From the NCBI RefSeq assembly GCF_020023385.1, contig NZ_JAIQCL010000008.1, positions 62,001 to 126,000 of the forward strand: a stretch of 64,000 nucleotides of DNA, written 5' to 3'. Made by a program: the position numbers and the translations under genes. Below, in pieces: positions 8,074 through 16,557 of this stretch (positions are counted from its first letter, which is position 1; each line of letters begins with the position of its first letter). Source of the DNA: Planococcus circulans (GTDB lineage: Bacteria > Bacillota > Bacilli > Bacillales_A > Planococcaceae). The notes beneath the pieces were generated by a model. The model did not search any database. It had not been told where the DNA came from and saw nothing but the letters and a program-made list of their open reading frames with translations.

Positions 8074-9093
8074 ATGGTAGGAAGAAATGATCCATGCCCA
8101 TGCGGCAGCGGCAAAAAATACAAAAAATGTCACGGAAAACAGCAAACTGTCTCCATTAATGATTTGGTGAATGAGGAACTGTTCAAAGTACGCCAGCAGT
8201 TCTTCTCGGAAAATCCGAATCAGGAGCAACTTGCCGAATTCCGTGAACTTCAACAAGCATGGCAGCCACGTTTAATGCAATCAATGGCTGAAAACGATGC
8301 ACAGGCATTTGTTATCGAGAATTTCCTGTTCATGAAAAAACCAGAGCTATGGGAAGAATTCTTGGCAAAACAAATTGACCTTTCCCAGCGCCCTTCAACT
8401 AAAGAAGTGCTGGAAAACTGGAACGACGTAAAAGTATTCCTTGGACAATATGTCAAAGGCGATACAGAAACGGCTCAGTTTACAGATATCTTTACAGGCG
8501 AGACGCTTGAAATGGCTGATCAACCGCCAACTGACATGGAAAACGGACAAGGCTTGCTTGCAATCCTTCTTCCGGACTCCCGCGTCGGCGATAATGGCGT
8601 ATTGTTCCTAAACGGTTATTTGACCGTTGTCGGTGAGTTCAAGCCGTTCTTCGAGCAGTTGAAAGCACAAATCACGTCTGAAAATGCTTCACAGGATGAA
8701 AGCTACCTTCGCGACAATTACTTAGCGGTTGTTGAACAAATCGTTAAATATTCGACTGGCAGCGTAGAAGAAAGCATCCAGCTTTCTCCAGAACACGATT
8801 CTGTTATGGCTGAACTCGATAAGCATATCGAGCAGGCTGATTTCGACGAAGAGACAGTCAGCAACATCACAAGCATCCTGAACAGCTATCTTGTCAGCCA
8901 GCAGCCAACCGTCCAAAAACCCGAAGCTCTTGTAGCCGGGTATTGGAGATTCCTGCAGGATCACGAGCTCGTTAAAGGCCCAATGCTTTCTGCAAAAGAC
9001 CTAAGCGAAAAATTCGGCGTCTCTTCAAGTACAATTTTGAAGCGTTCAAAAGAATTCAGTGCTTATTTCGAAGAATTACTGGCAAAAAAATAG
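8074..9093 (+). CDS. SEC-C motif protein of unknown function
   Basis: A 339-residue protein that opens with a SEC-C zinc-binding motif, [17 protein letters not shown] (CxCx8CH, residues 4-20), the same small zinc knuckle found at the end of SecA and in many nucleic-acid or ribosome-linked proteins. The rest is mostly helical and acidic; no other domain was recognised. Near the C-terminus, [19 protein letters not shown] looks like a helix-turn-helix. The RBS is weak (AGGTGATT). A bidirectional terminator follows. The role is unknown; a regulatory or nucleic-acid-binding role is only suggested. Confidence 0.75.
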   Translation: MVGRNDPCPCGSGKKYKKCHGKQQTVSINDLVNEELFKVRQQFFSENPNQEQLAEFRELQQAWQPRLMQSMAENDAQAFVIENFLFMKKPELWEEFLAKQIDLSQRPSTKEVLENWNDVKVFLGQYVKGDTETAQFTDIFTGETLEMADQPPTDMENGQGLLAILLPDSRVGDNGVLFLNGYLTVVGEFKPFFEQLKAQITSENASQDESYLRDNYLAVVEQIVKYSTGSVEESIQLSPEHDSVMAELDKHIEQADFDEETVSNITSILNSYLVSQQPTVQKPEALVAGYWRFLQDHELVKGPMLSAKDLSEKFGVSSSTILKRSKEFSAYFEELLAKK

Positions 9094-9096
9094 GAT

Positions 9097-9384
9097 TCAC
9101 TCAGCCTGTGGGTTTTTTATCCCCCAATAGCTGGTGAACCACCAAAAAGGAGTAGCCGCGGCTACTCCTTTTTTTCGTCGTCTTTTTCTGCGGAAGGTGA
9201 TGAGGATATACAACAGAATTCCTGAAACCACTAGAAACAAATACAGTCGGATAAAATAAAAGTGGAGCCATGAAACATCGGTCACCCCGAATAGCCAATT
9301 GGCCAATGTCAGCAAAGATTAAATGATGCCTACAGCAAAAACCACCAAACCCAAATAACGGAGCAAGTTCAAGAAAGATCCCAT
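9097..9384 (-). pseudogene. small two-helix membrane protein gene split by an in-frame stop
   Basis: On the minus strand the ATG at 9384 opens 21 codons ending in LGLVVFAVGII, then a TAA at 9319-9321. The same frame continues with a second hydrophobic segment (FYFIRLYLFLVVSGILLYILITF) and a basic RRKRRRKK tail. Without the stop it would be a roughly 95-residue, two-helix membrane protein. The C-terminal part runs through the terminator hairpin at 9144, so the last 20 or so codons are doubtful. It is either a decayed gene, a 21-residue peptide plus a second TTG-started ORF, or noise. Confidence is low. Confidence 0.35.
9144..9175. terminator. bidirectional terminator
   Basis: AAAAAGGAGTAGCC pairs with GGCTACTCCTTTTTTT. 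It serves the SEC-C gene on the plus strand and could stop minus-strand transcripts as well. Confidence 0.85.
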
Positions 9385-9701
9385 TTCCAATCGCCCCTAA
9401 CCCAAACCTGATTATCCCTACTATTCCCTTTGCGGAAAAATAAACCCAAATAAACAGTCAATCTCTGTATGAGGCGTTTGTTGATAACTATAGAGGGAAA
9501 CATGAATAGTACAGGAATATTTCTTGAAAATTTGAATTTACTCTTAAAAATTTCCACATATTCATTCTTATACACAATTAATGCTCCGTTTGTGTGTGTT
9601 ATGTGGATAAGATGTTTGAATTTTGTTGATATTCTTGCATAAATAAAACTTATCAACATGTGGATAATTTTATTATTTTTTTGAAGGAAAGGAGGAATAA
9701 G
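9385..9701. other. AT-rich intergenic region with a DnaA-box cluster
   Basis: Contains two perfect DnaA boxes (TGTGGATAA, reverse of TTATCCACA) at 9602-9610 and 9659-9667. One-mismatch boxes lie at 9479-9487 (TGTTGATAA) and 9650-9658 (TTATCAACA); the last abuts the 9659 box as an inverted pair. The rest is AT-rich without a convincing gene. The RBS of the next gene (AAAGGAGG) lies at its right end. Confidence 0.65.
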
Positions 9702-10217
9702 ATGTTTGAAATTACTTTAGACAGCTTCATCCGGATTGTTACAGTCGGCTTTTTGGCCTATGTAGGATTAGTGATTTTTCTTCGGGTTTCAGGCAAACGC
9801 ACACTCACTAAATTAAACGCGTTTGATTTGGTTGTAACTGTGGCTTTGGGTTCGACATTGGCCACAATTTTATTAAGCAAAGATGTCAGTCTTCTTGAAG
9901 GGCTGACTGCATTTACATTATTAATTTTTATGCAGTATTTGTTCACTCTTCTTGCTGTTCATTCCCAATGGTTCAATAACGTCATCAAGTCTGAACCCCG
10001 GCTGTTATTTTTAGACGGACAATTTTTGAGAAACGCCATGAAAAAGGAACGCATTAAAGAAATTGAAATCCTGCAGGCGATCCGCAACACTGGATTCGGC
10101 TCTACTGAGAAAGTGAAAGCAGTTGTCCTTGAAACGGATGGCAGCATGTCAGTCATCAGCAGTGAACCCGGCAATACGCTGACAAATGTTAAATCAGAAC
10201 ATGAATCGTTCAGTTAA
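9702..10217 (+). CDS. DUF421 (YetF-family) membrane protein
   Basis: A 171-residue protein with three N-terminal transmembrane helices and a cytoplasmic C-terminal domain. Family landmarks are FLRVSGKRTLTKLNAFDLV and VALGSTLA after helix 1, and the C-terminal EPRLLFLDGQFL and AIRNTGFGS segments. The family is common in spore-forming and related Firmicutes and its biochemical role is not known. The start chosen is the ATG at 9702 with AAAGGAGG 6 nt before it; the frame is open 14 codons further upstream. It is monocistronic with its own terminator. Confidence 0.85.
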   Translation: MFEITLDSFIRIVTVGFLAYVGLVIFLRVSGKRTLTKLNAFDLVVTVALGSTLATILLSKDVSLLEGLTAFTLLIFMQYLFTLLAVHSQWFNNVIKSEPRLLFLDGQFLRNAMKKERIKEIEILQAIRNTGFGSTEKVKAVVLETDGSMSVISSEPGNTLTNVKSEHESFS

Positions 10218-10230
10218 TAATTGCCGATAC

Positions 10231-10262
10231 AAAAGGTGCCTGGATTCCTCCAGGCACCTTTT
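10231..10262. terminator. bidirectional terminator
   Basis: AAAAGGTGCCTGG pairs with CCAGGCACCTTTT. It is shared by the convergent DUF421 and thioesterase genes. Confidence 0.9.
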
Positions 10263-10266
10263 ACTG

Positions 10267-10752
10267 TTATCTTGGTGTTTTCACACGCATTTTCCGATGT
10301 TCACGTCTGGCAGGTGCTGATTCGAAAAACAGTTTTTCGCCAGGTGATTCCGGCAGAACAGGCGGTACTGGGGTCGGCTTGCCGTCGTCTCCCATCGCCA
10401 CCATCGTCAAAAACGATTCCGTCGTCAGCTTTTCTTCACCTGTTTGCAGGTTCTTGGATTTGACTCGAACATAGACTTCCATCGACGTCCGGCCAGTTGA
10501 AGTGACATTCGCTTCAAGTTCCAATACATCTCCGACCCTTGCTGAAGACAGGAAATCCACTGAATCGATTGATGCTGTCACCACTACTTGGCGACGCGCA
10601 TGCTTCATTGCTGTAATTCCTGCAATTTCATCGATATAGGCTAATACTTTTCCTCCAAAGATGGAATCCATATGATTGGTGTCCGGCGGGAGCACCAATT
10701 TTGTCTGGATTGTTCTGGATTCTTTCATCGGCTTTGCTTCCATTTTGATCAT
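10267..10752 (-). CDS. hotdog-fold acyl-CoA thioesterase (YkhA-like)
   Basis: A 161-residue hotdog-fold protein of the cytosolic acyl-CoA thioesterase group. Landmarks are PPDTNHMDSIFGGKVLAYID with the catalytic region, and DFLSSARVGDVLELEA. These enzymes hydrolyse acyl-CoA to free fatty acid and CoA. The basic C-terminal tail (RREHRKMRV) is seen in some Bacillus homologues. A GAGGAAGGA site precedes the ATG at 10752. It is divergent from the acetyltransferase gene to its right. Confidence 0.88.
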   Translation of the reverse strand: MIKMEAKPMKESRTIQTKLVLPPDTNHMDSIFGGKVLAYIDEIAGITAMKHARRQVVVTASIDSVDFLSSARVGDVLELEANVTSTGRTSMEVYVRVKSKNLQTGEEKLTTESFLTMVAMGDDGKPTPVPPVLPESPGEKLFFESAPARREHRKMRVKTPR

Positions 10753-10836
10753 TCCTTCCTCTATTGCCTTGCTGACAATGGTTTCCCAAAATTGCAGGCT
10801 TTCCTTTATAATATAGTGAAATCGGAGGGATACTTT

Positions 10837-11640
10837 ATGTCAGAGTTATTGAATATTTTAAACACGCCTCAATTCCAGTCGAAAGAAACCTTAAAGCAGC
10901 AGCTTCAACAACTTGGTATTGAAGCCGGAGACGCAGTGATGGTCCACTCCTCGCTGAAGTCCATGGGGTGGATCGCTGGAGGCGCTCAAGCGGTCGTAGA
11001 AGCTTTAATAGAAACCATCATGGAAGCAGGCACCTTAATCATGCCCGCCCAGTCTGCGGACAACTCAGACCCCGTGTATTGGATGGAGCCACCGGTTCCG
11101 GAAAATTGGCATCAGCCAATCCGTGAACAGCTCCCTGCTTTCGATCCCCACTTAAGCGGGATGCGTGGCATGGGCAAAATTGCAGAATGCTTCCATCGCC
11201 ATCCCGCGACCATTCGGAGTCCTCATCCCTCTCACTCCTTTATGGCCTGGGGGAGTCAGGCAGCCCACTGGATGAGTGAACAGCCGATTGATGATTCCTT
11301 CGGCAAACAATCGCCGCTCGCAAAAATGATGCAGGCCAAGGTGAAGATCCTGCTGATCGGTGTCGGCTTTGATTCGTGTACGGCACTTCACTATGCTGAA
11401 TTTGTCCAGGAAAACCGTGCCACTTCCCCACAGGGAGCTGCGATCTTAAAGGATGGAAAACGGGTTTGGCAGACTTATGATTGTGTGGAAATGGATTCGG
11501 ACCGTTTCCCCGAAATCGCCAAAGCTTTTCCCGGCGACATTTCTGAAGGTCTTTTAGGGCAAGCCCAGACCCGGCTTGTAGAAATGAAACCCCTTGTTGA
11601 ATTCGGAATCGAATGGCTGCGCAAGCATCCTGCATCATAA
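10837..11640 (+). CDS. AAC(3)-family N-acetyltransferase (YokD-like)
   Basis: A 267-residue member of the aminoglycoside 3-N-acetyltransferase family. Landmarks are MVHSSLKSMGW near the N-terminus and RSPHPSHSFMAWG in the middle, the latter containing the conserved His. Chromosomal homologues such as B. subtilis YokD are common and their natural acceptor is unknown; a resistance role should not be assumed. The ATG at 10837 has CGGAGGG 7 nt upstream. It is followed by its own terminator and converges on the Fic gene. Confidence 0.88.
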   Translation: MSELLNILNTPQFQSKETLKQQLQQLGIEAGDAVMVHSSLKSMGWIAGGAQAVVEALIETIMEAGTLIMPAQSADNSDPVYWMEPPVPENWHQPIREQLPAFDPHLSGMRGMGKIAECFHRHPATIRSPHPSHSFMAWGSQAAHWMSEQPIDDSFGKQSPLAKMMQAKVKILLIGVGFDSCTALHYAEFVQENRATSPQGAAILKDGKRVWQTYDCVEMDSDRFPEIAKAFPGDISEGLLGQAQTRLVEMKPLVEFGIEWLRKHPAS

Positions 11641-11647
11641 AGCGCAG

Positions 11648-11682
11648 AAAATGCCAGCGCTCTCCGAGCAGCTGGCATTTTT
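11648..11682 (+). terminator. terminator of the AAC(3)-like gene
   Basis: AAATGCCAGC pairs with GCTGGCATTT and is followed by a T-run. It ends at the stop codon of the convergent fic gene. Confidence 0.88.
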
Positions 11683-12272
11683 CAGGGAGTGATTATTTCA
11701 TCCAACAGCTTTTCCAGACGATTAGTGTCCTTATTGAACGAATCGACAAATGCATTGATAATCTCTGCAGGCTCCAGCACTTTTTCCCAATCCAGCCGGT
11801 AGCCGGCATTCAGCAGTAACTGACGCGCGAATTCACGGATACTGCGCCCATTGCCTTCCCGAAAAGGATGAAGAGCATTCAATTCAGACAAAAAATAAGC
11901 AAGCCGTGAAATCAACTGATCTCGCGGCAAATTCTTCAAGTAGTTTTCTGCTTTCAATTCATTGAAAATTTTCAGCAGCTGCTCCTCGATGTGTTTGGGA
12001 TGGGCAAAAGCAGACGAACCTTTGGAAATCATCTCTTTCCGCAACTCCCCAGCAAACGGGTAGACATCCTGAAGCAGATATCGATGAATGGCTAAAAAAG
12101 CTTTAACGTCCAAAGGGTCTGCCGGTTCGTTTATTTGGAGTTCAGAAAGTCGGAGCAGAGAGTATACTTTCTCTAACTTCTTTAGTTTTTCTTCATCCTG
12201 TACATCAAACAAATTGATCAATACATCGGTTCCGGGGTAGCAATACATCGAGGCATGCTGGTACTTAGACAT
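11682..12272 (-). CDS. fic: Fic-domain toxin (AMP-transferase candidate)
   Basis: A 196-residue Fic/DOC protein with the intact active-site motif HPFREGNGRSIR (about residues 133-144), which supplies the catalytic His and the phosphate-binding loop. The upstream flap PFAGELR is also present. Fic proteins usually transfer AMP from ATP to a Ser, Thr or Tyr of a target protein; VbhT-type toxins modify topoisomerases. The start is the ATG at 12272, which overlaps the antitoxin stop by 8 nt, so translation is coupled. The inhibitory helix is supplied in trans by the antitoxin, making this a class I Fic system. Confidence 0.92.
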   Translation of the reverse strand: MSKYQHASMYCYPGTDVLINLFDVQDEEKLKKLEKVYSLLRLSELQINEPADPLDVKAFLAIHRYLLQDVYPFAGELRKEMISKGSSAFAHPKHIEEQLLKIFNELKAENYLKNLPRDQLISRLAYFLSELNALHPFREGNGRSIREFARQLLLNAGYRLDWEKVLEPAEIINAFVDSFNKDTNRLEKLLDEIITP

Positions 12273-12453
12273 CGAACTTCTTTTTGATGGCCTGATGGAA
12301 TTGGGCTTCCGTCCGTTCACCAGTCAATACCGACCGAACGAAGTTCTCATCCTCATTGGTTACATCGAATCCTTCTGTAATCAGAGAATGGGATGCGCAG
12401 GAAATCGCGTGATTGGCTTGTTCGTGGGAAACTCGGTTCACTAATTTCGTCAA
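12265..12453 (-). CDS. vbhA: VbhA-type antitoxin of the Fic toxin
   Basis: A small protein of about 62 residues. It contains SLITEG, matching the Fic-inhibitory motif (S/T)xxxE(G/N), and its tail aligns by eye with the VbhA three-helix fold (DENFVRSVLTGERTEAQFHQAI). The Glu reaches into the toxin active site and blocks productive ATP binding. I prefer the TTG at 12453, with AAGGTGG 8 nt upstream; a GTG at 12465 would add four residues. Inverted CAGCATGAA sites surround its promoter. Confidence 0.85.
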   Translation of the reverse strand: MTKLVNRVSHEQANHAISCASHSLITEGFDVTNEDENFVRSVLTGERTEAQFHQAIKKKFDV

Positions 12454-12467
12454 CTGGATGACCACCT

Positions 12468-12502
12468 TTCATGCTGAAATTATACCATTTTTACAGCATG
12501 AA
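12468..12502 (-). promoter_or_regulatory. promoter and candidate operator of the fic module
   Basis: A -10 box TATAAT (minus strand, 12479-12484) lies between two inverted copies of CAGCATGAA at 12468-12476 and 12494-12502. A third copy is at 12547-12555 and a shortened CAGCAT at 12536-12541. The arrangement suggests autoregulation by the antitoxin or toxin-antitoxin complex. No good -35 hexamer was found. Confidence 0.5.
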
Positions 12503-12563
12503 TTCTATCATCACCCCTTGTTTTATAAAGGTTTTCAGCATATTTACAGCATGAATGGACAAT

Positions 12564-12590
12564 AAAAAAACCAGATGCCTAGGCATCTGG
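12564..12590 (-). terminator. terminator of the ALDH-DUF779 operon
   Basis: CCAGATGCC pairs with GGCATCTGG and is followed on the minus strand by TTTTTTT. Confidence 0.9.
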
Positions 12591-12596
12591 TTCCGT

Positions 12597-12959
12597 TTAA
12601 ATCTGCTCCTGCAATTCTTTCGTTTCTTCAGCGGTGAAGGCCCTCGATCTTGTCAAAAACCGCTTGCCTTCCACTCCTTCCAAAGAAAACATTCCGCCTC
12701 GCCCTGGCACGACGTCAATAATCAACTGCGTGTGGCTCCAGTAATCGAATTGGTTTTTATGCATATAGAACTTACTGTCACCGATAACCCCCATCAGAAT
12801 ATCCTGATCTCCGATGAACAAGTCCCCTTCCGGATAACACATCGGTGAACTGCCATCACAGCATCCCCCTGATTGATGGAACATGACCGGCCCATGCTTT
12901 TCTTTCAGCAATTCGATCAATTCAATAGCAGCATCTGTCGCAATTACGCGTTCGACCAT
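12597..12959 (-). CDS. DUF779 protein paired with aldehyde dehydrogenase
   Basis: A 120-residue DUF779 protein. Its centre has FHQSGGCCDGSSPMC, a Cys-rich segment conserved in the family. DUF779 genes regularly accompany NAD-dependent acetaldehyde/aldehyde dehydrogenases, as here, 54 nt after the dehydrogenase gene on the same strand. An accessory or cofactor-protecting role is assumed from that association; the biochemical activity is not established. A terminator ends the operon. Confidence 0.85.
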   Translation of the reverse strand: MVERVIATDAAIELIELLKEKHGPVMFHQSGGCCDGSSPMCYPEGDLFIGDQDILMGVIGDSKFYMHKNQFDYWSHTQLIIDVVPGRGGMFSLEGVEGKRFLTRSRAFTAEETKELQEQI

Positions 12960-13013
12960 TGCTATCCCTACTTTCTGGTGGATCTTAAAATTCCAAGGGG
13001 CTATGCCCCAGGA

Positions 13014-14534
13014 TCAAAAGAATCCTTGTTTGTCTTCGCTGTAGCTGACCAGCATGTTTTTCGTCTGCTGGTAATGGTTGAGCATCATCAAATGGTTTTC
13101 ACGGCCAAAGCCGGACATTTTGTATCCGCCGAATGCAGCGTGAGCCGGGTACTGGTGGTAACAGTTCGTCCAAACACGCCCTGCCTGGATGCCACGTCCG
13201 AAGCGGTAAGCCGTGTTGGTGTCACGCGTCCAAATTCCTGCACCTAGTCCATAGAGGGTGTCATTCGCAATTTCGAGCGCTTCTTCTTTCGTTTTGAAAG
13301 TTGTCACCGATACAACAGGCCCAAAAATCTCTTCCTGGAAAATCCGCATCTTGTTGTGGCCTTCGAAGACTGTCGGCTGGATATAGAAGCCTTCAGACAG
13401 CTCACCGTCCAAATGATTGCGGTCGCCGCCAGCAAGAACTTTAGCGCCTTCCTGTTTGCCGATATCCAAATAGGATTGGATCTTTTCCATTTGTTCAGTG
13501 GAAGCCTGCGCTCCCATCATCGTCTCTGGGTCCAGCGGGTTGCCTGTCTTGATTGCTTCCACGCGCTTTATTGCACGTTCCATGAACTCGTCGTAGATGT
13601 CTTCATGAATCAGCACACGCGATGGGCATGTGCAAACTTCCCCTTGGTTCAAGGCGAACATGACAAACCCTTCAACTGCTTTATCAAGGAACGCATCGTC
13701 TTGGTCCATAACATCTTTAAAGAAGATATTCGGTGATTTTCCGCCCAATTCCAGTGTTACGGGAATCAGGTTTTGTGAAGCGTATTGCATGATCATACGT
13801 CCTGTAGTCGTTTCGCCTGTAAACGCCACTTTGCTGATACGCGGGCTGGAAGCAAGCGGCTTGCCTGTTTCAAGACCGAATCCGTTGACGATGTTCAGTA
13901 CACCAGGAGGCAGGATATCGCCGATCAGTTCAGCCAGCACCAGGATACTTGCAGGCGTCTGCTCAGCAGGCTTCAAGACGACACAGTTACCGGCAGCAAG
14001 AGCCGGAGCCAGTTTCCAGACAGCCATCAAAATCGGAAAATTCCAAGGAATGATCTGTCCGACCACTCCAAGTGGCTCGTGGAAATGGTAAGCTACTGTA
14101 TCGTTATCGATTTGGCTCAGCGACCCTTCCTGCGCACGGATTGCTCCAGCGAAATAGCGGAAATGGTCAATCGCCAATGGCAGATCGGCATTCAATGTCT
14201 CCCGGACTGCCTTCCCGTTGTCCCATGTTTCAGCAACAGCCAGCATCTCCAGGTTCTGCTCCATACGATCTGCAATTTTCAACAGCGCATTGGCACGTTC
14301 AGTTACTGAAGTTTTTCCCCAAGCATCTTTTGCTGCATGTGCTGCATCAAGGGCCAGTTCAACATCTTCAGCCGTTGAGCGGGCGATTTCGGTAAACTTC
14401 TTGCCTGTTACCGGTGAAACATTCTCAAAGTATTGCCCTTTGACCGGTGCTTTCCACTCTCCGTTTATAAAGTTCTCATACTTATCTTTAAACGTAACTT
14501 TTGAACCTTCTGTGTTTGGCATTGCATAGACCAT
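13014..14534 (-). CDS. NAD-dependent aldehyde dehydrogenase (acetaldehyde dehydrogenase-like)
   Basis: A protein of about 506 residues of the ALDH superfamily. Visible landmarks are [27 protein letters not shown] (NAD binding), [12 protein letters not shown] with the catalytic Glu, and [11 protein letters not shown] with the catalytic Cys. It oxidises short-chain aldehydes to acids. Two in-frame ATGs exist (14540 and 14534); GGGGAG lies 8 nt before the second and only 2 nt before the first, so 14534 is preferred. The DUF779 gene follows. The AdhA/ExaC-type family suggests acetaldehyde as substrate. It is not linked here to the carotenoid genes. Confidence 0.92.
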   Translation of the reverse strand: MVYAMPNTEGSKVTFKDKYENFINGEWKAPVKGQYFENVSPVTGKKFTEIARSTAEDVELALDAAHAAKDAWGKTSVTERANALLKIADRMEQNLEMLAVAETWDNGKAVRETLNADLPLAIDHFRYFAGAIRAQEGSLSQIDNDTVAYHFHEPLGVVGQIIPWNFPILMAVWKLAPALAAGNCVVLKPAEQTPASILVLAELIGDILPPGVLNIVNGFGLETGKPLASSPRISKVAFTGETTTGRMIMQYASQNLIPVTLELGGKSPNIFFKDVMDQDDAFLDKAVEGFVMFALNQGEVCTCPSRVLIHEDIYDEFMERAIKRVEAIKTGNPLDPETMMGAQASTEQMEKIQSYLDIGKQEGAKVLAGGDRNHLDGELSEGFYIQPTVFEGHNKMRIFQEEIFGPVVSVTTFKTKEEALEIANDTLYGLGAGIWTRDTNTAYRFGRGIQAGRVWTNCYHQYPAHAAFGGYKMSGFGRENHLMMLNHYQQTKNMLVSYSEDKQGFF

Positions 14535-14743
14535 TCCCATTTCTCCCCTTTACTCGTTTTTCTGCTATGTACACGCTTACATTATTCCAAATACCCCTCG
14601 GCGCATCAATAACAGCTTCCCTTCTATATTGTCAAACTAATCTAAAAATTGCAACTGTGAAACTCCGAATTTTTTTATTCGCCTCCAGAGTTCATGTATA
14701 ATGAGAGCGAGACTAGGAAATACAGAACTGAAAGGAATTCATT

Positions 14744-15451
14744 ATGCGAATCAATAAATTTTTAAGCGAAACAGGAATCACTTCACGGCGCGGAGCCGAT
14801 AAGTTCATCGACGCAGGACGCGTCACCATCAATGGCACCCCGGCCGAACTCGGCAGTAAAGTCGAAGCGGGAGACGAAGTACGCGTCGATGGCAAGATCA
14901 TCGAACAGCCGAAGCAACAATATGTCTACTTGGCATTGAACAAACCGGTCGGCATCACCAGCACGACCGAACGGCATATCGAAGGAAACATCGTCGATTT
15001 CGTCAACCATCCAGAACGCATCTTTCACGTAGGGCGCCTCGATAAAGATTCGGAAGGGCTCATCCTATTGACCAATGACGGGGATATCGTCAATGAAATT
15101 CTGCGCGCTGAAAATGAGCATGAGAAGGAATACATCGTCAAAGTTGATATGCCAATCACGGAATCCTTTATAGCGAAGATGGAGGAAGGCGTTGAAATAC
15201 TCGATACGAAAACACTTCCCGCCAAAGCTGATAAATTGTCCACCTACACCTTCAAACTGACCATACGTCAGGGATTGAACCGCCAAATCCGACGAATGTG
15301 TACAGCGTTAGGCTATGAAGTCCGGGCTTTACAGAGGGTCCGGATTATGAACATCCTGCTTGGTGACTTAGCTGTCGGTGAATGGCGCGATTTGACGGAA
15401 GCCGAACGCAGTGAACTGTTCGCCAAACTCGATTACACACCAAAACGTTGA
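14744..15451 (+). CDS. rluF: 23S rRNA pseudouridine synthase, RluF-like
   Basis: A 235-residue protein with an N-terminal S4 RNA-binding domain (MRINKFLSETGITSRRGADK) and an RsuA/RluB/RluE/RluF catalytic domain. The motif HVGRLDKDSEGLILL holds the catalytic Asp. GLNRQIRRMC and the RVRIMNI tail resemble RluF, which modifies 23S rRNA near position 2604 in E. coli. An AAAGGAATT site precedes the ATG. The next gene follows after 13 nt, so they may be cotranscribed. The RluF assignment over RluB/RsuA is by motif and not certain. Confidence 0.85.
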   Translation: MRINKFLSETGITSRRGADKFIDAGRVTINGTPAELGSKVEAGDEVRVDGKIIEQPKQQYVYLALNKPVGITSTTERHIEGNIVDFVNHPERIFHVGRLDKDSEGLILLTNDGDIVNEILRAENEHEKEYIVKVDMPITESFIAKMEEGVEILDTKTLPAKADKLSTYTFKLTIRQGLNRQIRRMCTALGYEVRALQRVRIMNILLGDLAVGEWRDLTEAERSELFAKLDYTPKR

Positions 15452-15464
15452 GGAGGATACAGAT

Positions 15465-16181
15465 ATGCTGACTATGAAAAGCACGCCGAACCATACAGGT
15501 GTTAAAATCAGCGGCGATTATTTCGACTTGGACGAACTGAACCAGGCGATATACAGAGTCATCGGACAGGAAGATCAGTATTATGGCTATGAAGGATCGC
15601 GGATGCGAATCCTGGGCCTTTCCTTCGAAATTCGCCATGCTGCCCAAGGAGATCGCAACGTGGATTTCGTATTCAATGGCCTGCACGAACATACGATGAA
15701 ACAGCATGGATTTATCGCACCCGATAAGAATATCTACTTTTCTGTCGAAGTGCTGTGGCCGGAATTGATATACACTGCCATCGCCTTGAAGGATTTCATC
15801 AAATTTTATCAGGAAGACAAACAATTCCCTCTTTGGGATGTCCACTTGCCGGTCATTTCCCGTTTTCAGTCTTTAGTGCTCGACTGCCTGCAGGGACATG
15901 TCCCGCAAGAAGAATACGAACTGATCGTAAAAGCCTTCAATCAGCCGGTTACAGTGAATGATTACGCAATCCAGTATGTAGACTTTTTAAACTTGAAGTA
16001 CATCGCCATGACCAAAGAGCAACGTGAGCAAAGCCTGTCGGCAATCGCCATGAAGATCGCGGTGCAGGACCAGGATTACGCAGCCTTCCGCAACCAGGTC
16101 CTTGCCGCCGCTACTCCCCATAAAAAACCGATTCACGAAATCAATATAAAAGCAGAATATCCAGAGGAATTTGAGTGGTGA
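15465..16181 (+). CDS. hypothetical protein, DUF6904-like
   Basis: A 238-residue soluble protein that I recognise only weakly, as similar to uncharacterised Bacillus proteins labelled DUF6904. The N-terminal part (VKISGDYFDLDELNQAIYRVI) looks like a small mixed alpha/beta fold; the rest is helical. No signal peptide, membrane segment or catalytic motif was found. The start is the ATG at 15465, with GAGGAGG 8 to 9 nt upstream; the frame is open another 18 codons into rluF. The palindromic repeat array begins 2 nt after its stop. Confidence 0.6.
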   Translation: MLTMKSTPNHTGVKISGDYFDLDELNQAIYRVIGQEDQYYGYEGSRMRILGLSFEIRHAAQGDRNVDFVFNGLHEHTMKQHGFIAPDKNIYFSVEVLWPELIYTAIALKDFIKFYQEDKQFPLWDVHLPVISRFQSLVLDCLQGHVPQEEYELIVKAFNQPVTVNDYAIQYVDFLNLKYIAMTKEQREQSLSAIAMKIAVQDQDYAAFRNQVLAAATPHKKPIHEINIKAEYPEEFEW

Positions 16182-16259
16182 CTAGAAAAGCGGAAACGGC
16201 CGCTCAGCTCCGACAGGCATAAGACGATCTGGCGAAGTGGCATGTTTACAGCCGCACAG

Positions 16260-16381
16260 CACAAAAAGTGAAAGTGCCTGTTCAGCTCTGACCGGCATAA
16301 GGCGGACCAGCAGGGTGGCGTTCTTTGCCGCACAGCTGGGTTGAGTTATGACCCGAAGAGCTAGGCACTTGCAACTGGAAG
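16260..16381 (+). repeat. family 1 unit nested inside another unit
   Basis: This 122-bp unit interrupts a flanking unit between GCCGCACAG (ending 16259) and CCAGAGTGGCTTATG (from 16382). The two outer pieces, 16184-16259 and 16382-16425, add up to 120 bp, the same length as intact units in the array. Confidence 0.75.
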
Positions 16382-16557
16382 CCAGAGTGGCTTATGACCC
16401 GAGGAGCTGGCCGTTGGAGCTGGACAACTAGAAAAGTGGAGGCTGCCGTCTAGCCCCGACAAGCGCTGGAAGACTTGCCGGTAATGGCATTCTTTGCCAT
16501 TGCTGGAAAGGTTGAAGCGACTCGAGGGGCTGGCTGACAGCTGGAGGCTGGACAACA

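Noticed and set aside
10837..11640. AAC(3)-like gene as an acquired aminoglycoside resistance determinant
   Set aside because: Normal composition, own RBS and terminator, no mobile element next to it; YokD-like chromosomal homologues are common and their substrate is unknown.
13014..14534. Aldehyde dehydrogenase as the missing carotenoid aldehyde oxidase
   Set aside because: It is paired with DUF779 and has acetaldehyde-dehydrogenase-type motifs, about 14 kb from the carotenoid cluster; no evidence links it to pigment.
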